From assembly GCF_003097515.1 (NCBI RefSeq), contig NZ_CP029188.1, positions 372,001-436,000 of the forward strand: DNA of 64,000 bases. Reading direction: 5' to 3'. Shown piece by piece: positions 35,260 to 43,653 of this stretch. The DNA is from Streptomyces tirandamycinicus (lineage in GTDB: Bacteria; Actinomycetota; Actinomycetes; Streptomycetales; Streptomycetaceae). A model generated the notes under the pieces. The model worked only from the letters and a program-made list of their open reading frames with translations, was not told the DNA's origin and did not search any database. Each line of letters begins with the position of its first letter. Positions within the stretch are counted from its first letter, which is position 1. A program made the translations under genes and the position numbers.

Positions 35260-35331
35260 GGACGATTAGCTCAGCGGGAGAGCGCTTCCCTGACACGGAA
35301 GAGGTCACTGGTTCAATCCCAGTATCGTCCA
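35260..35331 (+). tRNA. tRNA-Val (GAC), copy 3
   Basis: Identical to copies 1 and 2 and another 124 bp downstream; the terminator hairpin follows 7 bp later. Confidence 0.96.
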
Positions 35332-35338
35332 CAGCCCG

Positions 35339-35371
35339 GAGCCCCCGGCCGCGTCAGGCGGCCGGGGGCTC
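35339..35371 (+). terminator. terminator of the tRNA array
   Basis: GAGCCCCCGGCCGC (35339-35352) pairs with GCGGCCGGGGGCTC (35358-35371), loop GTCAG, just after the last tRNA. Confidence 0.85.
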
Positions 35372-35495
35372 CTGCGTGTTCCCGGGGCGTCGCGTCCCCT
35401 GTGGTCGGTCGTGTTCCCCGTGATCGGTGGTGTTCCCCGGGCCGTCGTGTCCCGGTCACGCGGGCCGCCTGCGGGAGGCCGGCGCGACCGGAGCG

Positions 35496-35768
35496 TCACG
35501 ACGAGAAGAGCATCCGGCCGAAGCCGCGCTGGCGGTGATGGCCGCCGTGGTGGCCGTGGTGCGGGGCGCCCCAGGCCGGCTGCGCGGGCGCCGGACGGCC
35601 CTGCGGGGCGGGCGGCGGGGCCTGCTGGACCCACTGGCTCTCAAGCCGGGTCAGCGCCTCCAGTTCCCCGTAGTCCAGGAATATCCCCCGGCAGCCGCTG
35701 CACTGCTCGATGTGGACGCCGTTGCGGTTGTACGTGTGCATGGGTGCATGGCACTTGGGACACTGCAT
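35496..35768 (-). CDS. TFIIB-type zinc-finger protein
   Basis: The 90-residue protein starts at ATG 35768 (MQCPKCHAPMHTYNRNG). A zinc ribbon is formed by Cys3, Cys6, Cys23 and Cys26 (CPKC...CSGC), followed by RGIFLDYGELEAL, the zf-TFIIB domain pattern. The C-terminus is Pro/Gln-rich then His-rich (HHGHHGGHH), possibly a metal-binding tail. Function unknown; likely a small nucleic-acid or protein-binding factor. Confidence 0.88.
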   Translation of the reverse strand: MQCPKCHAPMHTYNRNGVHIEQCSGCRGIFLDYGELEALTRLESQWVQQAPPPAPQGRPAPAQPAWGAPHHGHHGGHHRQRGFGRMLFSS

Positions 35769-35799
35769 GGTTCGGTCAGCTCCTCGCCGCTCGGTCTCA

Positions 35800-36822
35800 T
35801 CAGGTGGTCCCGTTCCCATCCGGCGGCCGCATCATGTCGTCCAACTCGGCCGGAAGGGCGGCGATTCGGGCGCATGCTCCGGTCATCGCCCCTTCGACGT
35901 CGTCGAGATCGCGCCGCTGGGCGCTGCTCTTCGCCAGGGCGAGGGCCGCTGTCTGGACGGTCAGGGCGCGGGCCGGCACATCGAGCAGCGGCCATGGGTC
36001 GGCTCCGTCGGGCCCCGCGGCGGGACCGCCGGCGGCGCGGTAGGCGCCGAGGAAGCGTGCCCAGACGTCCGGGGCGAGCAGACCCGCCGCGAACCACGCG
36101 GCGGGACGGGCCAGGTCCCAGGCCGGGTCGCCGAGACCGAGGTCGTCGACGTCGATGAGGTGCCAGGATCCCCCGTCGGCGGGATGGCGGACCAGCTGGC
36201 CCAGATGGAGGTCGCCGTGGCAGAGCCGGGCGGGAACGGGTGCGGGCGCCTCGTCCCTGGCCCAGGCGGGCAGCCGGTGCCAGGCACCGAGCACGGCACC
36301 CGCGGCGGGATGCTCCGGGGCGGCCGCCCGCATCCGGGCGACCGCCGCGGCGGCCTTGGCCGGACCGCGCATGACCGGCAGCGGGCGGGGCAGCGGGCCG
36401 AGCGGCACCGTGTGCAGCCGGGCGAGCAGTGCTGCCGCCTCCTCCCAGGGAGCGGCGTCCGGATCGGACGGGTCCACGGGACTGCCGTACGGCCAGGTGG
36501 TGACGGGGCGCCCGGCGAGGGACCCGGTGGTGCGGACCGGCGGCAGGAGTATCCCGGCGAGCAGCGGATGGGCGGCGACGGCGACGCGCAGACGATGCGC
36601 CTCCGGGGCGGTGCCGGGCGCGTGGGCCTTCGCCACCGCCCGCCCGTGCCGTACGACGACCGCGTCGGCCCGCTCGGCCAGCACCTCCGCGTCCTGTCCG
36701 CAGGCGCGGCAGGCACCGCCGGCCCCCGGTATGTGCGGCGCCTCCCCCGTTATGTGCGCCGCCTCCCTCGCCGCCTCCGCGAGGGCACGCACCAGTGCGC
36801 GATCGCGATCGCCTTGTTCCAC
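35800..36822 (-). CDS. APH-family phosphotransferase
   Basis: The 340-residue protein starts at GTG 36822 (VEQGDRDRALVRAL). Kinase-like motifs are VVVRHGRAVAKAH (nucleotide Lys region), LCHGDLHLGQLV (catalytic Asp) and LIDVDDLGLGDPAWDLA (metal-binding Asp). The N-terminal region has CRACGQDAEVLAERAD with two Cys. The aminoglycoside/choline-kinase-like fold does not reveal the substrate, and resistance should not be assumed. It ends 31 bp upstream of the zinc-finger gene start and is probably co-transcribed with it. No gene is seen in 36823-37189. Confidence 0.85.
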   Translation of the reverse strand: MEQGDRDRALVRALAEAAREAAHITGEAPHIPGAGGACRACGQDAEVLAERADAVVVRHGRAVAKAHAPGTAPEAHRLRVAVAAHPLLAGILLPPVRTTGSLAGRPVTTWPYGSPVDPSDPDAAPWEEAAALLARLHTVPLGPLPRPLPVMRGPAKAAAAVARMRAAAPEHPAAGAVLGAWHRLPAWARDEAPAPVPARLCHGDLHLGQLVRHPADGGSWHLIDVDDLGLGDPAWDLARPAAWFAAGLLAPDVWARFLGAYRAAGGPAAGPDGADPWPLLDVPARALTVQTAALALAKSSAQRRDLDDVEGAMTGACARIAALPAELDDMMRPPDGNGTT

Positions 36823-37189
36823 GCGCCGAGGGTACGGGCAGGGGGAGCCGGGCGTTCGGGGCCGGGGCACAGCGGACCCGTCGGCGCCCACGCGCACCGG
36901 GAGGGGCGGGCCTGCGGAGTCCGGGCCCCGGCGGACCCCTGCGGGCCCCTGCGCCGGGAGCCGGGCACCGTGCGGGCGCCCGGACGGAGCCGGCGCTCCG
37001 GCAGGCCCGCGGCGGAACCGGCGGGGCCTGTTCGTCCGGGGCGGCGAAGCACCGGACGGGGACATGGCGCCGGCCGGCCGGCTCCCCAGCCGGCCGGCCG
37101 ATCGCTGTCGTCCGCCGCACCCCCGTCCCCACGGGGTTTCGGGTGGGATGTCCCCGGCCCGGGCCGCTCTCCCGGGCCCGGGGCGCCGC

Positions 37190-37396
37190 TCAGCGCCCCA
37201 GCATCACGCCCACGGACGACGCCTGTGTGACCACTGCCTCCCAGCCGCCGAAGGCGACGACCAGCAGGGTCGCGAGGGGGAGGACCATGGCCGTGGCGAC
37301 CAGCGGATGCCGACGGCCGCCCGGACGGCCGTCGAACGCGGCGAACGTCGTGCGCTCCTCCGTGCGGATCATGCTCCGCGATGCCGTGTCCGCCAT
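37190..37396 (-). CDS. small single-helix membrane protein
   Basis: The 68-residue protein starts at ATG 37396 (MADTASRSMIRTEERTTFAA). A polar N-terminal half is followed by one or two hydrophobic stretches (VATAMVLPLATLLVVAFGG). GGGAGAGGGACC lies upstream as a ribosome site. No family recognised. Confidence 0.7.
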   Translation of the reverse strand: MADTASRSMIRTEERTTFAAFDGRPGGRRHPLVATAMVLPLATLLVVAFGGWEAVVTQASSVGVMLGR

Positions 37397-38076
37397 GGTC
37401 CCTCTCCCCGTCGAGTCGGCAGCGGCGGGTGCGTGACCTCGGGGGACGAGTGCCGCCCCCGCCGCTTGACCTCAAGACTAGGGAGCCCGGGGACGGCCCA
37501 CGTCATGCCCGCGTACCGATTGCCGGGCCTCCAGGAGGATGAGTCCACCCGGCCGTGTGTACTCCCCTGGGTGGAGAAGTGGACCCGGGTCTGGGGGTCT
37601 TCCCGGAAGGGACGGCGGTCTTCGGGGCGCCGGCGGCCGCGGAGGGCCCGGGGCCGGCGGCTTCGGGGCCCCGGCGGCCGGGCGGCCCGGCCGGTGCGGC
37701 TGCGTCCGGCCGTTCATCGGGGCCGCCGCACGAGGTAACCGGAATGCGTGACTTCGCTCACCTCGGCCGTCCCCCGGCCTGCGACGGTCGCGACCCGGCG
37801 GCCCGCCCCGCCCGCCACGGCGTCATACGCCCCCGCCGGGGCCCCGCGCCCGCCGCCGTCTCCCCCGGTCGCCCTCCTCGATCCAACCGCCTTTCGCTCA
37901 TGCCCTGTTGGAGGCGCGGGCTGCCCGAGGCCCCGGATTGCACCGGCTTCTGACCAGTGCTCAATTCTCGCACCGTGCAGCGACAATCGATCGGCCCGCG
38001 AGGGCGCGGCCTATCAGCACACCGGCCCGCGGGTACGTAAGCTGTGCCCCGTCAGAAGGACCACCGGCCGGCGGGG
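37397..38076. other. 680-bp stretch without a supported gene
   Basis: Short open frames exist on both strands but none has coding-like composition plus a ribosome site. A GAGGTAACCGGAATGCGTGACTTCGCTCACCTC segment near 37733 can form an imperfect hairpin. The last part must contain the promoter of the downstream kinase. Confidence 0.5.
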
Positions 38077-39276
38077 ATGAACATGGCGATGATGCGGCTC
38101 CGGCGCGAGGATCCGCGTGTCGTCGGCTCGTTCAGGCTGCACCGGCGGCTCGGCGCAGGCGGGATGGGGGTCGTGTACCTCGGTTCGGACCGGCGCGGCC
38201 AGCGCGTCGCACTGAAGGTGATCCGCCCGGACCTCGCCGAGGACCAGGAGTTCCGGTCCCGCTTCGCCCGCGAGGTGTCGGCGGCCCGGCGGATCCGGGG
38301 CGGCTGCACGGCCCGGCTGGTGGCCGCGGACCTGGAGGCGGACCGGCCCTGGTTCGCCACCCAGTACGTCCCCGGACCGTCGCTGCACGACAAGGTGGCG
38401 GGGGACGGCCTGCTGTCCGCCGCGGAGACGGCCGCCGTCGGGGCGGCGCTCTCCGAAGGCCTCGTGGCCGTCCACGAGGCCGGGGTGGTCCACCGGGACC
38501 TCAAGCCGTCGAACATCCTCCTCTCCCCCAAGGGCCCCCGGATCATCGACTTCGGGATCGCCTGGGCCACCGGAGCGAGCACGCTCACCCATGTCGGCAC
38601 GGCGGTCGGTTCTCCCGGCTTCCTCGCCCCCGAGCAGGTACGCGGCGCAGCCGTCACCCCCGCGACGGACGTCTTCTCGCTGGGGGCGACGCTGGCGTAC
38701 GCCGCCACGGGTGACTCCCCCTTCGGGCACGGCAGTTCCGAGGTGATGCTCTACCGGGTGGTCCATGAGGAGCCCCAGCTGCACGGGGTGCCGGACGCGC
38801 TGGCCCCGCTGCTGCGCGCCTGCCTGGCGAAGGACCCCGACGAGCGGCCCAGCACCCTCCAGCTGTCCATGCGGCTGAAGGAGATCGCGGCCCGCGAGGC
38901 GCAGGGACTCCCGGAGATGCGTCCCCCGGTGCAGCGGGAGCGGACGGAGGAGGAACTGCCGTCGGGCCGCCGCACCGCCCGGTACACGGAGCGGACCACC
39001 CAGGGCAGGCCGCCGGGCAGCGGGGCGGGGCCCTCCGCGTCCCGGGACCGGATGCCTCGGCAGCAGGCGGCCCGTACGGGCGGCTCGCGGCCGCCCCGGT
39101 CGCGGGGCGGCTCGAACACCGGCGGCAGGCCCGCGTCCCGGCCCGGGACCAGGACGACGTCCACCGGACGCAGACCGGCCAACCCCCGGCTGCTTCGCCA
39201 GCGGATCTTCGTGTTCGTCGTGGTGACGCTCGTCGTGGCGCTGGGCATCACGGTGGCGCAGGGACTGCGGAGCTAG
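38077..39276 (+). CDS. membrane Ser/Thr protein kinase
   Basis: The 399-residue protein has an N-terminal Hanks-type kinase domain: glycine loop LGAGGMGVVYLG (25-36), Lys47 in ALKVI, catalytic HRDLKPSN (Asp141) and DFG (158-160). A Pro/Arg/Gly-rich linker (about 285-370) leads to one membrane helix (IFVFVVVTLVVALGITVA) at the very C-terminus. There is almost no extracellular part and no PASTA repeats, so it may sense via partner proteins. The TAG stop (39274-39276) lies inside the target-site duplication of the neighbouring IS, so the ORF is intact but its 3' region is displaced. Confidence 0.92.
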   Translation: MNMAMMRLRREDPRVVGSFRLHRRLGAGGMGVVYLGSDRRGQRVALKVIRPDLAEDQEFRSRFAREVSAARRIRGGCTARLVAADLEADRPWFATQYVPGPSLHDKVAGDGLLSAAETAAVGAALSEGLVAVHEAGVVHRDLKPSNILLSPKGPRIIDFGIAWATGASTLTHVGTAVGSPGFLAPEQVRGAAVTPATDVFSLGATLAYAATGDSPFGHGSSEVMLYRVVHEEPQLHGVPDALAPLLRACLAKDPDERPSTLQLSMRLKEIAAREAQGLPEMRPPVQRERTEEELPSGRRTARYTERTTQGRPPGSGAGPSASRDRMPRQQAARTGGSRPPRSRGGSNTGGRPASRPGTRTTSTGRRPANPRLLRQRIFVFVVVTLVVALGITVAQGLRS

Positions 39277-40819
39277 TGCCAAGGCCGTGAAGTTTGCGGC
39301 TGGGTCGTGTCGTCAAGGGCCTGCGGCTGCGAGGATCTCGATGCCAGTGGTGGCCTTGTAGCTGGTCCGGTCGATGCGGGGGCCTCGGGCCTGGTACTTG
39401 GAGATGGCGCGTTTGACGATGCGGGGGCTGACCCGTAGCCGCCGCTGGGGCAGCAGGCCGGCCAGGACGTGCCGACCGATGGTGCCGGCCAGGTCGATGG
39501 CGGTGTCGGCGATGACGCCCGCGGCCAGGACGAGCTGGTCGCGGGCGGCCTGCCAGGCGATGGAGAAGCCGGCCCGGTCCGGGTCGGTGCCGGGCTGGGT
39601 GCTGGTGGCGTCCGCCATGGCGGTCCGCAGCAGCTGGTGGACCACCAGCAGGGCGTAGATCTCCTGGTCGATGCCCTCGGGGGTGCGGGCGCGCAGGACC
39701 CGGCCACCGAGGATGGTCGATTTCAGTTCCAGGTAGGCGGTTTCGATCTCCCAGCGCTGGTGGTAGAGCATGGCCAGTTCACCGGCGGGGTGGCGGTGGT
39801 GGTCGAGCAGAGTGGTGGCGAGCCGGTAGAGGCCGGTGTGTTTCCCGGCGGTGGTGGTGATGGTGATCTCGCAGTCGACGACGCGCACGGGTACCGGGCC
39901 GAGGGCGGAGAGGTAAGAGCCGTCCCGGTAGCGGGCCAGGATCGGCATCCGGCGCCCGTTCTTGAGCCGGACCAGGACCTCGGCCCCGGTGGCCGCGATG
40001 TCGTTGATCAGCCCCTGGGCGGCGAAGTTGCGGTCGGCCAGCAGGATCATCCCCGGCCGCAGGCTGGGCAGCAGGCGCGGGGCGTGGGTGGTCTCACCCG
40101 ATGTGGTGGGTCCGAAGACCGCGTCGATGAGGGTGCGGGTGCCGCAGGCGACCAGGGTCAGCAGGCGGACCTGCGGGTAGCCGGTCCCGCCGTGGTTGCC
40201 CGCCTGCTTGGTGAACCGGGTCAGGACGGCGGGGGTGTCGGGGACCGTCAGGGTGGTGCCGTCGAGCGCGATCACCAGCAGTCCGCGCCACCATGCTCCC
40301 GGTGTCCGTGGCCCGGCCACCGGGCCTTTCAGCAGGTCGAACAGCCATTTCAGCGGTGTGGCGCCGATACGGCGGCGGGCCTGGGCCAGCGCGCTTGCCG
40401 ACGGCGCGGCCAGTGGCAGACCAGCCAGAGCGCCGGTGAGCTTGCGCCAGACCCCGAGGTATCCGACCTCCGGGAACAGGCACCCGGCCAGCAGCAGGTA
40501 GACGACCACCCGGGATGGCAGGTCCCGCAGCCGCTCCTGGACCCTGCCCGTGGCCTTCAATGCCTCGTCGACCATCTCGAAGGGGATGCACTGGGTGAGT
40601 TCACCGAGATGACCGGGTGCGAACCGGCCTCCGGCCACCGTGACGACACGAGTGATGGCACACTGTCCGGACAGCGGAGCCTCCGGTCCTTGTGAACGGC
40701 TTGTCTTGGTCGACTGCCAGTTCTACCGGGGCTCCGCTCCTCATGTCCGGCGAAACCGCAGCTTACGGACCCTGGACAACCCCACCCATCCGCAAACTGA
40801 ACGGCCTTGGAGCTAGTGC
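39270..40819. mobile_element. IS4-family insertion sequence with 10-bp target duplication
   Basis: The element spans 39280-40809 (1530 bp). Its 20-bp ends, CAAGGCCGTGAAGTTTGCGG (left) and CAAGGCCGTTCAGTTTGCGG (right, reverse complement), match at 18 of 20 positions. It is flanked by GAGCTAGTGC at 39270-39279 and 40810-40819. Because the ends are C/G, a 12-bp GGAGCTAGTGCC duplication is equally consistent; both fit the IS4 family. It carries one transposase gene on the minus strand. Intact ends, duplication and ORF suggest a recent, possibly still mobile insertion. Confidence 0.93.
39313..40638 (-). CDS. IS4-family transposase
   Basis: The 441-residue DDE transposase starts at GTG 40638 (VAGGRFAPGHLGELTQ). 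It has the N-terminal IS4-type domain, first Asp in LVIALDGTTL, second Asp in ILLADRNFAA, and the YREK signature YHQRWEIETAYLELKS supplying the Glu. No frameshift or stop is present. It is transcribed toward the kinase gene. Confidence 0.95.
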   Translation of the reverse strand: MAGGRFAPGHLGELTQCIPFEMVDEALKATGRVQERLRDLPSRVVVYLLLAGCLFPEVGYLGVWRKLTGALAGLPLAAPSASALAQARRRIGATPLKWLFDLLKGPVAGPRTPGAWWRGLLVIALDGTTLTVPDTPAVLTRFTKQAGNHGGTGYPQVRLLTLVACGTRTLIDAVFGPTTSGETTHAPRLLPSLRPGMILLADRNFAAQGLINDIAATGAEVLVRLKNGRRMPILARYRDGSYLSALGPVPVRVVDCEITITTTAGKHTGLYRLATTLLDHHRHPAGELAMLYHQRWEIETAYLELKSTILGGRVLRARTPEGIDQEIYALLVVHQLLRTAMADATSTQPGTDPDRAGFSIAWQAARDQLVLAAGVIADTAIDLAGTIGRHVLAGLLPQRRLRVSPRIVKRAISKYQARGPRIDRTSYKATTGIEILAAAGP

Positions 40820-40970
40820 CGGGACAGCCTCTCCGGTCACGGCGCCGCTGCCTCGGCCGGCCGGTTCCGCCGGTCGCCCGGCACCCCGTCGCGGCCTCTT
40901 GCGGAGACGAGCGGGTACCCGTCGGCGCAGCGCCGGGCGGGCGGTCGTCGAGGGGGTCACCGACGGTGGG

Positions 40971-41864
40971 TCAGGCGCCTCGCGGGCGGGTCGCGTAGAA
41001 GGCGACCGCCGAGGCCGCGGCGACGTTGAGCGAGTCCACGCCCGCGGCCATGGGGATCCGGACCCATTCATCGGCCGCGCGCAGGGCGTCGACCGACAGT
41101 CCGTCGCCTTCGGTGCCGAGCATGAGTACCAGCTTCTCGTACCGGCGGGCGGCCAGTTCGTCGATCGTGACCGACTTCTCGTCGAGGCACAGGGCAGCCG
41201 TCACGAAGCCGTGCTCGCGGAAGATCTCGACGTCCTTCGGCCACGAGGTCAGCCGGGTCCAGGGGACGTGGAAGACGGCGCCCATCGACACCTTCACGGC
41301 CCGCCGGTAGAGGGGGTCGGCGCAGCGCGGGGTGAGGAGGACGGCGTCCACACCCAGAGCGGCCGCGTTGCGGAATGCAGCCCCCAGATTCGCGTGATCG
41401 ACGATGTCCTCGAAGACGGCGACGCGCATACCTGCGCCCTCTGGCGGACCCGGGGGCGACGCCGTGCCCAAGCCGGTGGGGTCGCCGGCCTCCGTGTCCA
41501 CGACGCGGCGGGCACTTTGCAGCAGCTCCCCGGCCGCCGGCAGCGGCTTGCGCTGCATGGACGCGAGGGCGCCGCGGTGGACGTGGTAGCCGGTGACGCG
41601 TTCGGCGAGGTCCGGGCTGACCGCGTACACCGGGGCCGGGACCTCGTCGATGACATCGCGCATGACGTCGACCCACTTGGCGGACAGCAGCATCGACCGC
41701 ATCTCGTAACCGGCGTGCCGGGCGCGGCGGATGACCTTCTCGCCCTCGGCGATGAACAGGCCCTCCGCGGGCTCGCGCCTCCGCCGCAGTTCGACGTCGG
41801 TCAGTCCCGTGTAGTCGCGCAGGCGCGGGTCCTCGGGGTCGTCGACGGTGATGAGATCTGCCAC
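40971..41864 (-). CDS. TrmH/SpoU family RNA 2'-O-methyltransferase
   Basis: The 297-residue SPOUT enzyme has an N-terminal RNA-binding domain (LFIAEGEKVIRRA). The three motifs are VAVFEDIVDHANLGAAFRNA, LMLGTEGDGLS and IPMAAGVDSLNVAAASAVAFY, whose knot binds S-adenosylmethionine. It methylates a ribose in rRNA or tRNA; the target site is unknown. ATG 41864 is used. The 150-bp upstream region of its 3' side holds the right IS boundary. Confidence 0.9.
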   Translation of the reverse strand: MADLITVDDPEDPRLRDYTGLTDVELRRRREPAEGLFIAEGEKVIRRARHAGYEMRSMLLSAKWVDVMRDVIDEVPAPVYAVSPDLAERVTGYHVHRGALASMQRKPLPAAGELLQSARRVVDTEAGDPTGLGTASPPGPPEGAGMRVAVFEDIVDHANLGAAFRNAAALGVDAVLLTPRCADPLYRRAVKVSMGAVFHVPWTRLTSWPKDVEIFREHGFVTAALCLDEKSVTIDELAARRYEKLVLMLGTEGDGLSVDALRAADEWVRIPMAAGVDSLNVAAASAVAFYATRPRGA

Positions 41865-41908
41865 AGGGTGATACTGCCTTGTCCGGGAGGAGGTGCCAAC
41901 GGGCGGGA

Positions 41909-41954
41909 CGGAGTTCCGTTACCGCTGGTCAACGGAGTTCCGTTACCGCTGGTC
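41909..41954. repeat. 22-bp direct repeat at the cysG 3' end
   Basis: CGGAGTTCCGTTACCGCTGGTC occurs at 41909-41930 and 41933-41954. The distal copy encodes the last residues of the CysG-type protein (PAVTELR) and the other begins at its stop codon, so the end of the gene was tandemly duplicated. Confidence 0.8.
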
Positions 41955-43221
41955 GGGTGTGGGGGCCCTCGGTGACGACGTCGCCGATGACGATGACCGC
42001 GGGAGGCCGGACGTCCTGTGCCCTGACGGTCTCCGCCACCGTCGCGAGCGTCGCGTCCACTCTGCGCTGGGCGGCCGTGGTGCCCTCCTGCACCAGCGCG
42101 AGCGGGGTCTCCGGCGCCTTGCCGTGGGCGATGAGGGTCTCGGCGATGGCACCGATCTTGTCGACACCCATCAGGATCACCAGCGTGCCGGTGAGTTTGG
42201 CGAGCGACTTCCAGTCGACGAGGGAACGGGGGTCGTCCGGTGCGACATGGCCGCTGACCACGGTGAACTCGTGCGCCACACCTCGGTGGGTGACCGGGAT
42301 GCCGGCGGCGGCGGGCACCGAGATCGAGCTCGAGATGCCCGGCACCACCGTGCACGCGATACCGGCCTGGGCCAGGGCCTGGGCCTCCTCCATCCCGCGG
42401 CCGAAGACGAACGGGTCGCCGCCCTTGAGCCGCACGACCGACCTGCCCGCCTTCGCGTGCTCGACCAGAGCGTTGTTGATGGCCTCCTGGGCCATGAAGC
42501 GGCCGTACGGGATCTTCGCCGCGTCGATCACCTCGACGTGCGGCGGGAGTTCGTCGAGCAGGTCGCGGGGGCCGAGACGGTCGGCGATGACCACGTCCGC
42601 CTCGGCGAGCAGCCGGCGGCCGCGCACGGTGATCAGGTCGGGGTCGCCCGGGCCGCCGCCGACGAGCGCGACGAAGGGCGTGCGGTCACGGCTGTGCGGC
42701 GCGGCGAGGGAACCGTCGCGGAGTCCTTCGACGATGGCGTCCCGCACGGCTGCCGACCGGCGCGGGTCCCGGCCCGTGAGCACCGCGACCGTCACGCCCT
42801 CACTGCGCCCGGTGGCCGGTGTCCACGCGGTCGCCGCTTCGGCGTCGTCGGACCGCACGCACCAGGTCTTGGTCCTCTCCGCCTCGGCGGAGGCGGTCTC
42901 GTTGGCGACCGGGTCGCTGGTGGAGACCAGCGCGTACCAGGCGCCGGCGATGTCCCCCTCCTGGTAGCGGCGCCGGGTCCAGCTGATCTGGCCCGCCTCC
43001 GCCATGGCCTCGACGGACGGTGTCGCGGACGGCGAGATCAGGGTGACGTCGGCACCGGCGGCGACGAGGGCCGGCAGACGCCGCTGGGCGACCTGGCCCC
43101 CACCCAGCACGACGACGCGCCTTCCGGCGAGCCGGAGCCCCACGGGGTAGGCGGGGTACTCGTCGCGGGCAGCGTGCTGCGGCTGTGCGGGGCTCTCTGC
43201 GTGCTCAATGGGCTCGGCCAT
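41929..43221 (-). CDS. cysG: CysG-type precorrin-2 dehydrogenase / uroporphyrinogen-III methyltransferase
   Basis: The 430-residue bifunctional enzyme is built from two modules. An N-terminal SirC-like NAD domain (VVVLGGGQVAQRRLP, about 37-50) is followed by a C-terminal SUMT methyltransferase with GGGPGDPDLITVRG (about 190), GDPFVFGRG and VVPGISSSISVPAAAGIPVTHRG. It makes precorrin-2 and oxidises it to sirohydrochlorin, feeding siroheme and cobalamin. I chose ATG 43221 (MAEPIEHAES); the open frame further upstream is GC-biased filler. It sits beside cobT and cbiET, forming a cobalamin gene group. Confidence 0.92.
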   Translation of the reverse strand: MAEPIEHAESPAQPQHAARDEYPAYPVGLRLAGRRVVVLGGGQVAQRRLPALVAAGADVTLISPSATPSVEAMAEAGQISWTRRRYQEGDIAGAWYALVSTSDPVANETASAEAERTKTWCVRSDDAEAATAWTPATGRSEGVTVAVLTGRDPRRSAAVRDAIVEGLRDGSLAAPHSRDRTPFVALVGGGPGDPDLITVRGRRLLAEADVVIADRLGPRDLLDELPPHVEVIDAAKIPYGRFMAQEAINNALVEHAKAGRSVVRLKGGDPFVFGRGMEEAQALAQAGIACTVVPGISSSISVPAAAGIPVTHRGVAHEFTVVSGHVAPDDPRSLVDWKSLAKLTGTLVILMGVDKIGAIAETLIAHGKAPETPLALVQEGTTAAQRRVDATLATVAETVRAQDVRPPAVIVIGDVVTEGPHTRPAVTELR

Positions 43222-43653
43222 GGCGGGGCGGCTCCTCGGTGCGGCGGTGCGGGGCCGCTGCGACGGTGAAGCGGCTGGTGGGGACAGGTGAGTCGTCCCG
43301 GCGAACACGATACGGGGTGGAGCGCCCGGCGCTGCCGGCCCCGGGAGCGGGAAGGCCGCGTCCGCGGCCGCGGACAGCGCGCGGACGGCGACCGCGGGCC
43401 GGACGCCGGACGCACGCGCAGGTGTGCGCCCCCGCGTGCGATCCGCGCGGATCGCGCCCGCGTGCCGGTACGCGTGGTGCACGGCGCCCGTGCGCCGATC
43501 GCGGCACACGGGGCGGGGGCGAGCCCGTACGGACGCGCGGGCCCGACACGTACGCACGGACGGGCGGGCGCGAGACGGACGCACGGGCGGGCGACGGACG
43601 CACGGGCAGGCGGGCGGGCGCGAGGCGCGGCGGGGCAGGACCGCCGCGCCGCG

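Larger units (their letters stand above)
35012..35331 (+). repeat. 124-bp tandem repeat of tRNA-Val plus spacer
   Basis: Two and a half units of a 124-bp repeat, each a complete tRNA-Val(GAC) plus a 52-bp spacer. The two spacers differ only in GATCCC versus GGCCCC near their ends, which indicates recent duplication or ongoing gene conversion. Confidence 0.9.

Noticed and set aside
37478..38040. Several overlapping 70-130 codon frames upstream of the kinase
   Set aside because: Frames occur on both strands with biased Pro/Arg/Gly content and no ribosome site or domain; no one frame is favoured.
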